Source: Flavobacterium hydatis (GTDB taxonomy: Bacteria > Bacteroidota > Bacteroidia > Flavobacteriales > Flavobacteriaceae). From it: 64,000 nucleotides of DNA. Shown here in pieces: positions 44,356 through 52,803 of this stretch. The stretch's first letter is position 1. Each line of letters begins with the position of its first letter. The notes beneath the pieces were generated by a model that saw nothing but the letters and a program-made list of their open reading frames with translations, was not told the DNA's origin and made no database searches. The position numbers and the translations under genes were made by a program. The DNA lies in NCBI RefSeq assembly GCF_000737695.1, contig NZ_JPRM01000013.1:60758-124757 (forward strand). Reading direction: 5' to 3'.

Positions 44356-44940
44356 TTACAAACCTAAAGAAGCTTTTATTAATTCTAGATTTTCTGTACT
44401 ATAGTTTATTTTTAAAGCTTCTTGATGTCCTTTATCAGACATTTTATCCCATGTTTTTTTTATGATGTTTTTTAATTTTTCTTCATCGTGTTTATGTACA
44501 AAAGGGTCAAGGTAATATTCTAAAAACACTAAACAAATTACATCTTCTAGTAATTGTGTTTCGGCATCTTTTTTAAGTAATTTTTTCTCGATTAAGAAAG
44601 ATACACGAGCTATGAATTCTGAATCATAACCAGCTTTTTCTAAAATTACAGCAGTTGTTTTGGCGTGGAATTTCTTTAAATCTTCTCTCCATTTTAAATA
44701 TCCCACTCGATCCATTGGGTAAGATTGACGAGCAACTTTCCATCTGCAAATATGTTGGGCTTTAGATGCAATTTGTATTTCTTCTGAAGCTTCTGGATAA
44801 AAATCCATGAGTTTAGCGTACATTCTGTTAGAGTATAATAACTCTTTAGGGTACGTAGTATTTTTATCGGTTTCGTGATTTGGATCCTGAGCATTTTCAG
44901 CATCAATCCATTCGCTTGCTTTTTGAAAAGGTGTTGTCAT
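44356..44940 (-). CDS. DUF4202 family protein
   Basis: 194 residues. FQKASEWIDAENAQDPN at the start, YSNRMYAKLMDFYPEASEEIQIASKAQHICRWKVAR and GYLKWREDLKKFHA match DUF4202. The conserved His and Asp/Glu residues suggest an HD-like helical metal enzyme, but no activity is known. It follows the response regulator region on the same strand, with 127 bases between. Confidence 0.85.
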   Translation of the reverse strand: MTTPFQKASEWIDAENAQDPNHETDKNTTYPKELLYSNRMYAKLMDFYPEASEEIQIASKAQHICRWKVARQSYPMDRVGYLKWREDLKKFHAKTTAVILEKAGYDSEFIARVSFLIEKKLLKKDAETQLLEDVICLVFLEYYLDPFVHKHDEEKLKNIIKKTWDKMSDKGHQEALKINYSTENLELIKASLGL

Positions 44941-45158
44941 TTATAAAGAGATATATACAATCAAAGATACATAATTTAGGATATATAAATAATCTAAAGT
45001 CAATAGGAATCGTACTGGCGGGAGTACAAATGAGTTAGGATTTAATTACTGCCGATTGTTGCACTTATTTTTTTATCGTAAATTAGCCGTAAACTTATTT
45101 TATTTATTAAAGAAATTAAAAATTTGATTATCAGGTTTTTAATTTTAAAATTACACAC

Positions 45159-45953
45159 ATGAAAAAACTATTTTTATTAGTCTCGGTCGCAATTTTGTCT
45201 TTTAGCTGTAAAACGACAGTAAAACCTTTAACACAACCAAAGGAAGATAATCCCGCATCTATGAATACAAATAACGCTGACGAATATGATGGTTCTACAT
45301 TTTTTAAAGCTACTGGAAATGAACCTTTTTGGAGTTTGAAAATAGGAAAAGAAACAATCAGATTTACATCGCTGATTCCAGGATTAGAAGAAGTTAATTC
45401 TCCTTATGTTGAACCTATTAAAGCTATGGATGCAAATGTTAAGTTGTATCGTTTTAATACTAAAACGGGAAGTATGAGTATTACGATTCAGCAAATGGAT
45501 TGTACGGATACAATGTCTGGAGATAAATCGCCTTATAATGTTAAAATCGAGATCACGAATAATAATGACGCAAGTGTAAAAAACATTGAAGGTTGCGGAA
45601 GATATATTACCGATTATCGTTTACATGATATCTGGGTTTTGGAACAATTAAATGGAAGAAAAGTTACTGTAGCTGATTTTCAAAAGGAATTGCCAAGAAT
45701 CGAGATTTATAGTGCTGAGAACAGATTTTCAGGCTTTGCAGGATGTAATCAAGTTAACGGAAGTATCTTTTATGAGAAAGATTTATTACGTTTTACAAAT
45801 GTAGCTTCAACGTTAATGGCTTGCATTGGTAACAATAAAGAAGATGAGTTTTTGCAAGCACTCCAAAGTACTACAACTTATACTGTAGCCAATAATAGAT
45901 TATCATTGTCAAATCCGTCTGGGTTGCTTTTGGTCTTAAGAAAAGTTGACTAA
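45159..45953 (+). CDS. META/HslJ domain lipoprotein
   Basis: 264 residues. The signal ends in the lipobox LSFSC (Cys17). Residues about 50-145 (FFKATGNEPFWSLKIGKETIRF, QQMDCTDTMSGDKSPYNVKI) form the COG3650-type domain, and about 160-262 a META domain (WVLEQLNGRKV, RFSGFAGCNQVNGSIF, MACIGNNKEDEFLQAL). HslJ in E. coli is linked to heat shock and novobiocin resistance. The likely place is the periplasmic face of a membrane. A long hairpin follows. Confidence 0.88.
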   Translation: MKKLFLLVSVAILSFSCKTTVKPLTQPKEDNPASMNTNNADEYDGSTFFKATGNEPFWSLKIGKETIRFTSLIPGLEEVNSPYVEPIKAMDANVKLYRFNTKTGSMSITIQQMDCTDTMSGDKSPYNVKIEITNNNDASVKNIEGCGRYITDYRLHDIWVLEQLNGRKVTVADFQKELPRIEIYSAENRFSGFAGCNQVNGSIFYEKDLLRFTNVASTLMACIGNNKEDEFLQALQSTTTYTVANNRLSLSNPSGLLLVLRKVD

Positions 45954-46001
45954 GTAATCTTCATATAGGTACATCTTCTGAATTTTATTCGGAAGAATTT
46001 T

Positions 46002-46054
46002 AAAATCTCCGATAGTAATTTGGCGTAAAGTCGAATTAGTATCGGAGATTTTTT
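46002..46054 (+). terminator. Terminator after the META lipoprotein gene
   Basis: Long stem: AATCTCCGATAGTAATT pairs with AATTAGTATCGGAGATT except for one G/G position, then TTTTTTC. The flanks AGAATTT nearby are also partly complementary. No convincing gene is seen in 45954-46243; a minus-strand frame there is unlikely to be real. Confidence 0.75.
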
Positions 46055-46205
46055 CTTTAATAACGTTTCATGTTTAAAAAGCGGTTCTCTTTTATAAAAA
46101 CGAACTTGTTGATATTGGCAAAAGCCTTTATTATCTGATTGTTGTGCTATTTTATTTAATGAGTTCAGTTTTATAAGTCTGAACATTTAGGGCTTAGCTT
46201 GGTTA

Positions 46206-46213
46206 TATTTTTG
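46206..46213 (+). promoter_or_regulatory. -7 element TATTTTTG before the DUF6134 gene
   Basis: Exact TAnnTTTG match 30 bases before the ATG at 46244. The -33 element is not clear. Confidence 0.5.
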
Positions 46214-46243
46214 CACCATAATCATCATTAAAAGACTATAACC

Positions 46244-46873
46244 ATGAAGCATTTTATAATACTTCCAGCTCTTTTCATCTATTTGCTTTCCAATTTTGTT
46301 TCCGAGAATTCTATTGATAGTGATGCGTCATCTTTAATGTATTCAATTACAAAAGGGGATAAGGTTATTGGTAATATACTTGTAGAACGTTCTACAAAAA
46401 ATGATATCACGGAGTATGTTTTTGAATCTAACGCTAAGGTAAGCTTGCTTTATAATATAGAAGTTTATGACAAGATGAATGTTGTTTTTAAAAACAATAA
46501 TATGATCCAGGCTAAATTATATCGCACAATGAATGGTAAAATAAAAGTAAACAATGTGGCTAGTTGGAATGGTGATTCATACAGCTTATCTAATATAGAT
46601 GGCAAGAACGGTTCTATAAAACATCCTATCCTGATTACAACTGCAAGTCTATATTTTTTTGAACCTAGTGATATTACTTCTGTTTTCTCAGAGAAATTTC
46701 AAAAGATGATTCCGATAAAACGTATAGGATATAGAAGGTATATGTTGGATTTGCCTAACGGAAATAAAGTTACCTATTCTTACAATAATGGCATTTGTAA
46801 TTTAGTAGAGGCAGATACGGATTGGGCTTCATTGAGATTTGTTTTGAAAACGAATAATCTAATAAAGAAGTAA
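46244..46873 (+). CDS. DUF6134 family protein, exported
   Basis: 209 residues with a hydrophobic N-terminus (FIILPALFIYLLSNFV). A lipocalin-like all-beta pattern follows: MYSITKGDKVIGNILVER, YVFESNAKVSLLYNIEVYDK, LYRTMNGKIKVNNVASWNG, with ITTASLYFFEP. This matches DUF6134, of unknown function, common in Bacteroidota. It is a single gene with its own promoter. Confidence 0.8.
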   Translation: MKHFIILPALFIYLLSNFVSENSIDSDASSLMYSITKGDKVIGNILVERSTKNDITEYVFESNAKVSLLYNIEVYDKMNVVFKNNNMIQAKLYRTMNGKIKVNNVASWNGDSYSLSNIDGKNGSIKHPILITTASLYFFEPSDITSVFSEKFQKMIPIKRIGYRRYMLDLPNGNKVTYSYNNGICNLVEADTDWASLRFVLKTNNLIKK

Positions 46874-46993
46874 TGGTTATCCTGATTCTTATTAAGCTTG
46901 TTTTATTGTGGTCTAAAAAGAAGACGACTTAGGGGATTGATTTTCGTTTCTTAGAAAGATGTATTTTAGCGTAAATAACCACAATATTGTCCT

Positions 46994-47108
46994 CCTGAGC
47001 GGAGTCGAAGGATTTCACGGGCAGTTAATCGGGCTTCGACTCCGCTCAGCCTGACATGTGTGTAAATGTTAGGGCTACGGTTTGTCATCCTGAGCGGAGT
47101 CGAAGGAT
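46994..47108. repeat. CCTGAGCGGAGTCGAAGGAT repeat, three copies
   Basis: Direct copies at 46994-47013 and 47089-47108 and an inverted copy at 47034-47054 (CTTCGACTCCGCTCAGCCTGA). The first two form a hairpin with a 23-base loop. A partial copy is at 40746-40764. This is a dispersed intergenic family. Confidence 0.75.
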
Positions 47109-47158
47109 ATTATATTTTACCTCTGAACCTTTGTTCCTTTGCACCTCTGAATCTTAAT

Positions 47159-48427
47159 CTACTCTAATTCTTCTGTTTGATCCTCAATAAAATCTAACTC
47201 TAAAGCTCTTACGGTTTGAACGGCATTTCCGGCAATACCACGAATAGATCCGTACATTCCTAACGTATTATTTACTACTTTTTCTATTTGTTTCTCGCGT
47301 TGTTTCCAGATACGTTGCATGGCTCTTTTTTCAGAATCTAAGTCACTTTGCATTTGCGTAAATCCTTCTACAATTCCTTCTATTTGTAAACGGAATTCGT
47401 TGCTGGTTAAGAAATCGTATAACATCGCCATTTTATCGCCTTTGTTTTCCTGTGCTTGTACGGCTTGACTCACTTGTATTAAGGACTGACGTAAAACGGC
47501 GCTTAATCCTTTAAATTCATCATAGGTACAAATCCAGATTCCGTCGCGCATTCCCATACGATCCATGCCGGTAGGCATTACCTCGGTAACAAGAACTCCA
47601 ATATTGGCTTTTTTATCTCTAATGTCATTTTTAAATTTTTCAATCCAAGCGGGTTGAAAAGCTTTGGTGCGTTTACTTTCGTAATATATAGAACCACAAT
47701 TTTGTAATTCGCGAGTGTTTACTATTTGTAAACAATCGGCTCCGTTAGCTCCTTTTTTTACTTCGTCGATACTGTCCAGAGGAAAATTAGAAGCTAGCCA
47801 TTCTTCAATTGCTAATTCCATTACCTCACCTTGCAATTGCATAGAACCTTGTTCTTGCTTGCGTTTCATTTCTTCGATAAGCTTCTTTTGGTCGTCGGAT
47901 TGTTTTTGGTATTCTTTTATCTTTAACTCGTTTTTTTCTTCTTCTTGTTTACGAATTTTATCACGTTCCAGAACTAAAGTAGCATTGAGTTGCTTTTGAG
48001 ATTCGGCTTCGATTGCTTCTTTTATTTCCAGTTTTTCACGCTGAAGTTTAGCAATTTCGCCCTCCATTTTATTTAGTTCGCGTAATTTTTCAGATTTCTC
48101 CGAAAGTTCTTTTTCCATCGAAAGTAAACGGTCTTTGTTTTCTTCGTCAAGTTTTGTCTTTAGTTTTTCGGTGATTTCTTTTTCAGCAATCTTTTTTTCA
48201 CGGTCTAAACGTTCTGTAAAAAGTTCGTTTTCTTGTTTCTTTTTGGCTTCAAATTCAGCTTTGGCTTTTTCGAATTGCTCGTTTTTTAGCTCCAGTTCTT
48301 TTGACTGTGCTGTAGCTTTTTGCTGAAATTCTTTACGGATGCTATCTTCTAATTGATGTTTTAAGATATCATTTACATCGATTGTTGTTCCGCAATTTGG
48401 ACACTGAATTGAAGATTGCTCAGCCAT
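47159..48427 (-). CDS. DUF2130 family protein with zinc finger and coiled coil
   Basis: 422 residues. The N-terminal IQCPNCGTTID (Cys9, Cys12) is half of a zinc ribbon. Residues about 30-200 are a highly charged coiled coil (KAEFEAKKKQENELFTERLD, EKSEKLRELNKMEGEIAKL). The C-terminal DUF2130 part (about 205-400) contains NCGSIYYESKRTKAFQPAWIEKFKND, where ESK next to a strand looks like the end of a PD-(D/E)xK nuclease motif. A role in nucleic-acid transactions is likely but undefined. There is no partner gene beside it. Confidence 0.85.
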   Translation of the reverse strand: MAEQSSIQCPNCGTTIDVNDILKHQLEDSIRKEFQQKATAQSKELELKNEQFEKAKAEFEAKKKQENELFTERLDREKKIAEKEITEKLKTKLDEENKDRLLSMEKELSEKSEKLRELNKMEGEIAKLQREKLEIKEAIEAESQKQLNATLVLERDKIRKQEEEKNELKIKEYQKQSDDQKKLIEEMKRKQEQGSMQLQGEVMELAIEEWLASNFPLDSIDEVKKGANGADCLQIVNTRELQNCGSIYYESKRTKAFQPAWIEKFKNDIRDKKANIGVLVTEVMPTGMDRMGMRDGIWICTYDEFKGLSAVLRQSLIQVSQAVQAQENKGDKMAMLYDFLTSNEFRLQIEGIVEGFTQMQSDLDSEKRAMQRIWKQREKQIEKVVNNTLGMYGSIRGIAGNAVQTVRALELDFIEDQTEELE

Positions 48428-48718
48428 TTTGATTGTTTTTATGAGGTAATATTATTTTTTGCTAAGGTATTTAAAAGTTCGCGATAAGCATAATGTTTTA
48501 TGGTTTCAGTAATTTTATTTGAATAAATAAAGGTGCTTGTGTTTCGTATTTTGACTTTATGGTTTTTGTGTTTTTGGGTCTAGGAAAGTAATGTTTTCGG
48601 GTTAATTTAGTCGTATTTAATTCTTTGGCTTGAGCCGAAAAATATTTTAGATAACGTAGTTTTATAAATTCGGTTTGTTATTTGGGAATAGCAAAAGAAT
48701 ATCTTTATGAAAAAAATG

Positions 48719-48820
48719 TTTCACGCAGATTTGGCAGATTGAGCGGATTATATTTTTAGCTACTCCGATAGTTATAAAAAGATTTTAGTATCTATGATTA
48801 TCTGCTTAATCTGCGTGAAA
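48719..48820. repeat. Inverted repeat TTTCACGCAGATT-GCAGAT before the methyltransferase gene
   Basis: TTTCACGCAGATT-tg-GCAGAT (48719-48739) is complementary to ATCTGC-tt-AATCTGCGTGAAA (48800-48820), with only the two-base middle unpaired. The right arm ends 15 bases before the ATG at 48836. A half-copy occurs near 6340-6370. The rest of 48428-48718 shows no gene. Confidence 0.65.
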
Positions 48821-48835
48821 ACAAAAACAAAAACT

Positions 48836-49543
48836 ATGGAAAAATCTACTACTGCAGAAATAAGGGATCGCTTTGATAATGATGTCGAACGATTTTCAAA
48901 TTTAGATACGGGTCAATTATCTACAATTGACGCTAAAATTTCGTTGGAACTTATTACTGAAGCTTCTAAGAGAATTGTTCCTAATGCCAAAAATGTTTTG
49001 GATATAGGTTGTGGGGCAGGAAATTATACATTAATGATGTTGTCTAAAGTGCCAGATCTGAATTGTACTTTGGTTGATTTGAGTAAACCGATGCTGGATA
49101 AAGCTTTTGAAAGAGTTTCTGATGAAACTGACAGAAGGGTAGAAGTGAAGCATGGTGATATTCGTGAAGTTGAACTACAGGAAAATCAATATGATATTAT
49201 TTTGGCAGGTGCAGTTTTGCATCATTTACGTGATGATCAGGATTGGGAAACTACGTTTACTAAGATTTTTAAATTATTAAAACCTGGTGGATGTTTTATG
49301 ATTTCGGATTTAATTACTCAAGATACAGAGTTGCTAAATGAATATACTTGGGAAAGATATGGAGATTATCTAGAAGGTTTAGGAGGAAAAGAATATCGTA
49401 AAAATGTATTGGATTATGTTGCCAAAGAAGATTCTCCGAGATCGATGAATTATCAACTTGATTTAATGAAAAAGGTAGGTTTTAAGAGTGTCGAAATCTT
49501 ACATAAGAATATGTGTTTTGGTGCTTTTGGCGGGATTAAGTAA
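48836..49543 (+). CDS. Class I SAM-dependent methyltransferase
   Basis: 235 residues from the ATG at 48836; the frame is open from 48794, but those codons lie in the inverted repeat and do not match the family. NVLDIGCGAGNYTLMML is motif I, LVDLSKPMLDKAFER motif II, GDIREVEL and YDIILAGAVLHHL motif III/IV. The substrate is unknown. The gene is bordered by large inverted repeats on both sides. Confidence 0.9.
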   Translation: MEKSTTAEIRDRFDNDVERFSNLDTGQLSTIDAKISLELITEASKRIVPNAKNVLDIGCGAGNYTLMMLSKVPDLNCTLVDLSKPMLDKAFERVSDETDRRVEVKHGDIREVELQENQYDIILAGAVLHHLRDDQDWETTFTKIFKLLKPGGCFMISDLITQDTELLNEYTWERYGDYLEGLGGKEYRKNVLDYVAKEDSPRSMNYQLDLMKKVGFKSVEILHKNMCFGAFGGIK

Positions 49544-49545
49544 TT

Positions 49546-49690
49546 TTTTTGCCACGAACTTCACGAACGAACACGAATTATTTTTTTAAATTTAAAAAAG
49601 GTTGCTACGAATTCCATAAATCTACACGGATTTTAAGAATCAAGAGTCAAGTAATAAATTAGTGAAAATTAGTGAAGTTCGTGGCAAAAA
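49546..49690. repeat. Perfect 19-base inverted repeat TTTTTGCCACGAACTTCAC
   Basis: The left arm at 49546-49564 is exactly complementary to the right arm GTGAAGTTCGTGGCAAAAA at 49672-49690. It fills the gap between the convergent methyltransferase and oxidoreductase genes and may end transcription from both sides. The inner part holds further ACACGAATTA / AATTAGTGAAAATTAGTG fragments. Confidence 0.7.
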
Positions 49691-49694
49691 GAAC

Positions 49695-50675
49695 TTAAAT
49701 TATATCTACAACAATTCGTCCAGTAGAAGAACCGTCACTCACTGCTTTATGCGCTTCGATGGCATTGTCTAAAGTGAATTTTCTGGTATCGATAAGGGGG
49801 TTTAATTTTCCTACTTCGAATAATTTTGTAGCTTCTGTTAAGATATCGCTGTGATGTTTTCTTCCTTCGCCACTAATTGCTGGATGTAATACAAAAACAC
49901 CATGAATACTTGCTGAACGTAGTGAACTTGTAGCTAAAGTATGTGTACCAAAAGCGGCGCAACTACTAATTTGTCCATAATGACGAATGGCTTTTAACGA
50001 ATCATCAAGAGATTGACCTCCAACAGTATCATATATAATATCAAAACCTTTTCCGTCTGTGTATTGGTTTACATACTCTTCGACTTGAGTGGTTTTATAA
50101 TCAATAGGAGTTGCTCCGTACGATTTTACAATGTCTTCTTTTTGTTTAGAAACTGTTGCATAAACTTCTGCGCCTAAATTTTTGGCAAGCTGCACAACCA
50201 TGTGCCCAACTCCGCCTGCGCCTGCGTGTACAAGGACTTTATCTCCTTTTTTTACTTTTGCTCTGTCAATTAAACCTTCCCATGCTGTAAGTAGTACTAG
50301 CGGAATTCCGGCAGCTTCTTTCATGGTTAAGTTTTTGGGTTTTATGGCTAACAAATCGGCATCAACTGCGGTGTATTCTGCTAGCGTTCCCTGAAGTCCT
50401 AAAACGCCACCTGCTAGTCCGTAAACTTCATCGCCAACTTTAAATTGAGTAACATCTTCTCCAATTGCTTCGATAACGCCGGCAAGGTCTGTTCCTAAAA
50501 TAGCCGGTAATACAGGTGATGCATAAGGAGAAACTCCAATTCTGATTTTGTTATCGATTGGGTTTACACCGCTTGCATGTATTTTAACCAAAATTTCTCC
50601 TTTTTTTGGAGTTGGTTTTTCTATTTGTGTGTTTACAAATTCTGATTCGTAAGTATTTATAAAAAGTGCTCTCAT
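49695..50675 (-). CDS. NADP-dependent quinone oxidoreductase-like (zinc-free MDR)
   Basis: 326 residues. KIHASGVNPIDNKIRIG and ILGTDLAGVIEAIGEDV form the catalytic GroES-like part, and VLVHAGAGGVGHMVVQLAKNLGAEV the NADP Rossmann loop. No zinc-binding Cys cluster is seen, so it belongs to the quinone-oxidoreductase branch of the MDR superfamily. It is the last gene of a four-gene redox operon; only two bases separate it from the next. Confidence 0.92.
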   Translation of the reverse strand: MRALFINTYESEFVNTQIEKPTPKKGEILVKIHASGVNPIDNKIRIGVSPYASPVLPAILGTDLAGVIEAIGEDVTQFKVGDEVYGLAGGVLGLQGTLAEYTAVDADLLAIKPKNLTMKEAAGIPLVLLTAWEGLIDRAKVKKGDKVLVHAGAGGVGHMVVQLAKNLGAEVYATVSKQKEDIVKSYGATPIDYKTTQVEEYVNQYTDGKGFDIIYDTVGGQSLDDSLKAIRHYGQISSCAAFGTHTLATSSLRSASIHGVFVLHPAISGEGRKHHSDILTEATKLFEVGKLNPLIDTRKFTLDNAIEAHKAVSDGSSTGRIVVDII

Positions 50676-50677
50676 TG

Positions 50678-50956
50678 TTATAGTATTTGTGCTGTTTTAT
50701 AAACTTGTATTGGTGCCGAAAGTAAGTTTTCGCTATTTGTAATAAACTCTAGTAAGTAAGGTTGATTGTCGTGTATGTCTAGTCCTGATTGATCTTTCCA
50801 TTCTTCCCAAATAATAAAAACGTTTTCTGCTTTATGTAGGTCGTAACGAATGCAAGCTGCTTCTTTTCTAGTTTCGGTAATTAAATGATTCAACATGCTT
50901 TGAACTTGCTCGATGTTTTCTTTTTTACTTTTAATAATGGCTGTAATTGAAATCAT
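50678..50956 (-). CDS. ABM-domain monooxygenase-like protein
   Basis: 92 residues. ITAIIKSKKENIEQVQSMLNHLITETRKEAACIRYDLH and FIIWEEWKDQSGLDIH are the pattern of antibiotic-biosynthesis-monooxygenase (ABM) domain proteins such as quinol monooxygenase YgiN. It sits tightly between a flavin oxidoreductase of the MdaB type and a quinone oxidoreductase. The same YgiN/MdaB pairing in E. coli is a proposed quinone redox cycle. Confidence 0.88.
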   Translation of the reverse strand: MISITAIIKSKKENIEQVQSMLNHLITETRKEAACIRYDLHKAENVFIIWEEWKDQSGLDIHDNQPYLLEFITNSENLLSAPIQVYKTAQIL

Positions 50957-50958
50957 GA

Positions 50959-51561
50959 TTATAAGGTTTTAAAAGTTTGTTCTAAATGTGTAGTGTAATT
51001 CTGCTTAAAGATACCAATATTTTCTGCAGTAGCACCTTTTTCGACATCATGAAAATGAAATCCATCTAATTTTTCCATTCCTACAAATTTATTCATTTTA
51101 TGAAAGCCAAACATTACGCCATCATCTACAGATGTTTGCTCGAAGAATTCTCCTGGTAATGTAAAAGCTGCTGCTGGAGCGTTCCAGCTTGTGGTTAGCA
51201 TATATTTGCGTCCGTGTAAAAGTCCGCCAGTTCCGTAATTGATATCAGGATTTGTTCTGGTTCTACCATCGCTTTTGTAAATTCCTTTGTTGTGACCTGC
51301 TGTAAATACGTCGTCGATGTATTTTTTGAAGCCATTTGGCACCTGAAACCACCAAACGGGTGTGTGATAAACGACTACATCTGCCCAAACAAATTTTTCG
51401 ACTTCTTCGTCAAGATCAAATTCTTGTTTTATGTCGGTTGTTTTTACTTCGTAATTTTTGCTTTTTAAGTATTCAATTGTCCAATCGGTAACGGTTTCAT
51501 TGAATTTTCCTCCTGAATGAGCAAAATTTTGACTTCCGTTGATAATAAATATTTTTTTCAT
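50959..51561 (-). CDS. NAD(P)H-dependent oxidoreductase, MdaB-type flavodoxin fold
   Basis: 200 residues. IINGSQNFAHSGGKFNETV is the FMN/FAD phosphate loop, and VVYHTPVWWFQVPNGFKKYIDDV and KYMLTTSWNAPAAAF match MdaB (modulator of drug activity B), a quinone reductase. It is encoded in the redox operon with the ABM and MDR proteins. Confidence 0.92.
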   Translation of the reverse strand: MKKIFIINGSQNFAHSGGKFNETVTDWTIEYLKSKNYEVKTTDIKQEFDLDEEVEKFVWADVVVYHTPVWWFQVPNGFKKYIDDVFTAGHNKGIYKSDGRTRTNPDINYGTGGLLHGRKYMLTTSWNAPAAAFTLPGEFFEQTSVDDGVMFGFHKMNKFVGMEKLDGFHFHDVEKGATAENIGIFKQNYTTHLEQTFKTL

Positions 51562-51610
51562 CTTTTTATCTTCTAATGTGTAGTTATTGGTTTTGTGTGA
51601 GGGGGAGCAG

Positions 51611-51685
51611 CGGTATCCTTTTATTTTTTTTCTTTAAAAAATAAAAGATTTAGCGGATGACCCGACCCGTTTTTTTTACGGGTCA
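51611..51685 (-). terminator. Two hairpins between the aldo/keto reductase and MdaB genes
   Basis: CTTTTATTTTTT / AAAAAATAAAAG at about 51618-51647 (part of the GGATACCGCT repeat family also at 5228-5270), and TGACCCG / CGGGTCA at 51658-51685 around a run of T residues. They may partly terminate transcription between the first and second genes of the operon. Confidence 0.5.
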
Positions 51686-51699
51686 CACCCAAATGTTTC

Positions 51700-52686
51700 T
51701 TATTTTGTTTTTGAAATTGCATGATTAATAAAATCAAGTTCTGAAGCTGATAAGTTGAAATCCATTGCTTTTGCGTTAGAAATTGCTTGTTCGGCATTTC
51801 GTGCACCTGCGAGTACGATTGTAATTCCTTTTTGTAATGTTGTCCAGCGTAAAACTAATTGTGCTACTGTTGCATTTTTGGTATTGGCTAATGAGCTTAG
51901 TTCTTCGACCAATGTTTTTACTTTTTGAAGATCAAACTGGCCGAAATATCCGTTTCTGTGATCGTTATCTTTTAGTTTGCTATCGGTAAAATATTTACCA
52001 GTTAGTAATCCTCTTTCCATCGGGCTGTAAGCAATAATTCCGATATTTTCTGCAATTGTAAGCGGCACTAAATCGGTTTGAATTGACTGATTTAACATGC
52101 TAAAAGGAACTTGATTTGATGCTAATTTTATTGTTTTTTGAGCTTCTTTAATTTGTTCTGGATTGTAATTACTAACTCCTGCAGCTCTGATTTTTCCTTG
52201 TTGGATTAAGGTTTCTAAAGCTTCCATCGTTTCCTGAATTGGAGTAGTGGAGTCTGGCCAGTGAATTTGTAGTAAATCGATATAATCGGTTTGAAGGCGT
52301 TTTAAGCTTTCTTCGACTTCTTTGATAATATTGGCTTTGGATGCATATTTATATACAGGAATTTGTTTTCCGTTGTCTTCGGCATTAAAAAAGAATTCTC
52401 CTTTGCCTTGATTGCTGCCATCCCAAACAAGTCCGAACTTGGTTAGCAATTGTACTTTTGTTCTATCTTGTGTTTTTAGGGCTTCGCCAATCATTTCTTC
52501 GCTTAATCCGAATCCGTAAAATGGTGCGGTGTCTAATGTTGTAACTCCATTATCGATTGAGGCGTGTATTGATGCTATCGAATCTTTCTTTTCGTTTCCG
52601 CCCCACATTGTACCTCCAATGGCAAATGCTCCGTATGTAATTGCTGATAATTCTAGTTCTGTATTACCTAATTTTCTATATTCCAT
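51700..52686 (-). CDS. Aldo/keto reductase
   Basis: 328 residues. The catalytic tetrad is visible as D and Y in TLDTAPFYGFGLSEEMIGEAL, K in LLTKFGLVWD and H in DLLQIHWPDST. The cofactor site includes GVSNYNPEQI and SPMERGLLTGKYF. It probably reduces carbonyl compounds with NADPH. It is the first gene of the redox operon, divergent from an AraC regulator 117 bases away. Confidence 0.95.
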   Translation of the reverse strand: MEYRKLGNTELELSAITYGAFAIGGTMWGGNEKKDSIASIHASIDNGVTTLDTAPFYGFGLSEEMIGEALKTQDRTKVQLLTKFGLVWDGSNQGKGEFFFNAEDNGKQIPVYKYASKANIIKEVEESLKRLQTDYIDLLQIHWPDSTTPIQETMEALETLIQQGKIRAAGVSNYNPEQIKEAQKTIKLASNQVPFSMLNQSIQTDLVPLTIAENIGIIAYSPMERGLLTGKYFTDSKLKDNDHRNGYFGQFDLQKVKTLVEELSSLANTKNATVAQLVLRWTTLQKGITIVLAGARNAEQAISNAKAMDFNLSASELDFINHAISKTK

Positions 52687-52749
52687 AATATTGTATTTTA
52701 TACGCTTTAAAAATGTTTAGCAAAATTATACCATTTTTATGATGGGTTA

Positions 52750-52782
52750 TTTGTATATTTTTGTGTTTTTTAGGTACATTTG
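52750..52782 (+). promoter_or_regulatory. Promoter of the AraC-family gene
   Basis: TTTG at 52750-52753 and TACATTTG at 52775-52782 with 21 bases between them, a good Bacteroidota promoter. The start of transcription should be near 52786. This argues against the TTG start at 52780 and for the ATG at 52804. Confidence 0.7.
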
Positions 52783-52803
52783 CAAACTCAATTAATTGGC
52801 ATT

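Noticed and set aside
45950..46186. 78-codon minus-strand frame after the META lipoprotein gene
   Set aside because: It runs through the long terminator hairpin and shows no recognisable protein pattern.
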